Source: Branchiostoma floridae
Taxonomy: Eukaryota > Chordata > Leptocardii > Amphioxiformes > Branchiostomatidae
Length of the DNA: 60,000 bases
Reading direction: 5' to 3'
Assembly: GCF_000003815.2 (NCBI RefSeq)
Contig: NC_049981.1
Span: forward strand, 24,321,675-24,381,674
Shown: piece by piece, positions 57,963-60,000 of the stretch
Layout of the letters: each line of letters begins with the position of its first letter
Numbering within the stretch: position 1 is the first letter of the stretch
Position numbers and translations under genes: made by a program
The notes under the pieces: generated by a model
The model's database searches: none
What the model was told of the DNA's origin: nothing
Seen by the model: only the letters and a program-made list of their open reading frames with translations

Positions 57963-60000
57963 AAAAATGGGTCGTTGCTTAGAAATATGCCCTGGCTTGA
58001 TCACTATGAGACATCTAATTATGCAAAGAAGATTGAATATAACACATGTTAGACAATGAGGCTTTATTCTAATTCTGAAGGCAATAATTACGGCGCCATC
58101 TAAATTATAAGATGTCTCTCTGAAACGTTTCATACATCATATCGATTGGTTTGAATATATTACTACGTTTTAAGCTATCAAACATCACGCATAATTACCT
58201 GAGTGTCACGTCACTTCTAGAGACGTAATTGTGTATGATATTGATATTGGATAATGATTCCTAAATACATAGCAAGGATTATAACCGTATGTCTTAATGA
58301 TAATCCAGACATGGATGATTTATCGAAGCGAAAGTTCATTTCGTGAAAAGTTTTTCTCAAAACGTCCAAATGTATCCAGTGACTTGTTCCCCACTGGGTG
58401 TTTTAAGTGTACCCACAGGACGAATTAAGGTGAACACAAATACAAACCATAGCCCCGTGCATGCTGAAGGCATACAATTGATTGACAATCAGATGGTAAC
58501 GGTTCTGCATTCGAAAATTGTTGCCATGGGCTGCCTTTTTGTCACAAAGGTGCACCTTCTAAGCTGAAATAGATGCCAGGAGTTCAAAAGAGCACAGCCT
58601 TTACAATGATGGATTATATCATTCCATTACAGGAAAGGTTTCGTAAAACATTATCAAGCACCAGACCCATACGGAATTAAATCAAGGAATGTTTAGGATC
58701 TGTTTTTGTATAGATTAACAACATTAATGACGTCATAATGACATCACAGTGCGTTATAATCACGTCAAATCTCTTACAGATGCTTTTTTTAAGTCTACAG
58801 AAATCTTGGTCATCATATACTTAATCGTTTCGGAGTTATAGGAGTAACAAATGCGGGCCTCAAGTCCACCCCCTCTCGTCCCAGATTGACCGAAAAAAGC
58901 CCGGTTTGGAACCCACTAAATTTAACGAAATGAGTATGGGTAAGTGGATTGAATTAGACAGCTTGTACTCTTCAGATTTTGCGAGACAATATGATAGTTT
59001 GCGGGTATGAAATTCAAACAAAAAGAAAAAAAAAACGCTAAAAACATCTACGACACATAATTACATCATTGCATAGTTAGTTGGTCACGCACAAATACAC
59101 AACTAATATAAATCGATCATCGGCAGGTCACCACAGCAGGAGTGAATCACAGAAATGCTAGAAACTAAGTGATGCACGTCGTTAGGTCATTACCGATTAC
59201 TCCTGATGTTCTTTCAACCATCTGCGTCTTATCAAAGGTGCACTAAAATTTTCATGGGGTGCATTTGAGAGTGATCTCTTGGTACTATGCACGCTGCTCT
59301 CTTTAGCAGATTGAATTGCTAATGCGTTTTGCAAGCCGGTTCAAGTTGTTCAAAGGCTGTCTGTATCTCGGCGTGCGCGCTTTGATGTCTGGAACACTTA
59401 TGTTATCTGAGGGGTGCCGAACTAATGAGCATATTCTGTCTTAATTGTTGTGGTGACATCAGCGCGCGCATCAATTTTTGTCGGTTTCGAGAAAATCGTT
59501 CAGAGCAAACTACAGATATTGTACAAAGAAGATGCAAATATATTTCCTAATTTGTAAACAATACAGGGCATAGCATATAAATCTAGAAATTGAATTACGA
59601 GTACAAAACAAAGTCTTTTTTTCAATAAAAAATGAAATAAAAATGTATCATTTGGTATATTATATTGTTTGTTTTCATAATTTGCTAAACCTTCCTCTTC
59701 ACATACATCTCATAATAAAGGAAAAATTTTGTCCAACTTTTGTCGCACGCTGGCATCATTTTGGGGGTCTTATTGCTCATAATTGTCGTTCATACTGTCC
59801 AAATATAGCCTGAGATCACACCAAAAGCATATGAGCAAATGATAATTTAAAATGATAAAATCTATTCTTCTTATTCTTAAACAATTAGGCTGGAGAATAT
59901 TCCAATCTCACAAAGCGGAGGCAATGTGTTTTTCTTTGGAATAGCTAAGCTCCATATCAATAATATGATTGTTTCTTAATGGAATCTTATCCAATTCTTT
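57963..60000. other. Window end, no feature seen
   Basis: AT-rich DNA, presumably intron 2 of the glutamate receptor. I searched for the next receptor exon (Ala-Cys...GV-x-A-x-FGP pattern) and did not find it. Confidence 0.4.

Noticed and set aside
1-60000. CRISPR arrays, operons, phage or bacterial defence genes
   Set aside because: Intron-bearing animal genes throughout; no regularly spaced repeats with unique spacers.

Overview
The window looks like nuclear genomic DNA of an invertebrate chordate, most likely an amphioxus (Branchiostoma). Evidence: a rhabdomeric (melanopsin-type) opsin and a kainate-type glutamate receptor, both split into short exons with matching intron phases; AT-rich introns; many short inverted-repeat transposons (MITEs); non-LTR retrotransposon debris; and two runs of N that mark assembly gaps. 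The species assignment is inferred, because no rRNA or mitochondrial marker is present. There are no prokaryotic features.

Layout. (1) 1-4778, minus strand: the 5' end of a cadherin-family gene. Nine exons were reconstructed from the start codon to the window edge, with every junction in phase (319 codons), covering a signal peptide, a Thr/Pro/Ser-rich stretch, two cadherin repeats and the start of a third. (2) 4779-15930: intergenic, rich in repeats. It holds a 143-bp tandem duplication, a possible noncoding first exon, several MITEs, and two ~1-kb GC-rich elements packed with GAGAGCGC/GCGCTCTC arrays, one of them inserted inside a smaller related MITE. (3) 15931-24567, plus strand: a complete melanopsin-type opsin gene. 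Twelve exons give 716 aa, with a likely poly(A) signal at 25317. The exon coding the start of TM2 to extracellular loop 1 is present twice, 86 bp apart. Both copies are 134 nt, have identical phases and intact splice sites, and their peptides are 31/44 identical. Including both would shift the frame, so they are strong candidates for mutually exclusive exons. (4) 25323-35173: intergenic, with MITEs and a 302-N gap. (5) 35174 to the window end, plus strand: the first two coding exons of a kainate-type ionotropic glutamate receptor, separated by a 19-kb intron. The second exon appears to end in a GC donor. The intron and the region beyond it hold a LINE 3' remnant, MITEs, a CA microsatellite and a 100-N gap.

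The three genes are not an operon and show no shared pathway beyond being typical of neural or sensory cells. The most interesting system here is the melanopsin exon pair. By alignment to bovine rhodopsin, the exon choice swaps Asn for Glu at position 90 (Asn87 in squid rhodopsin), next to the retinal Schiff base, so alternative splicing could change spectral tuning or counterion chemistry. A strong internal donor in exon 11 could also yield a short-tailed isoform.
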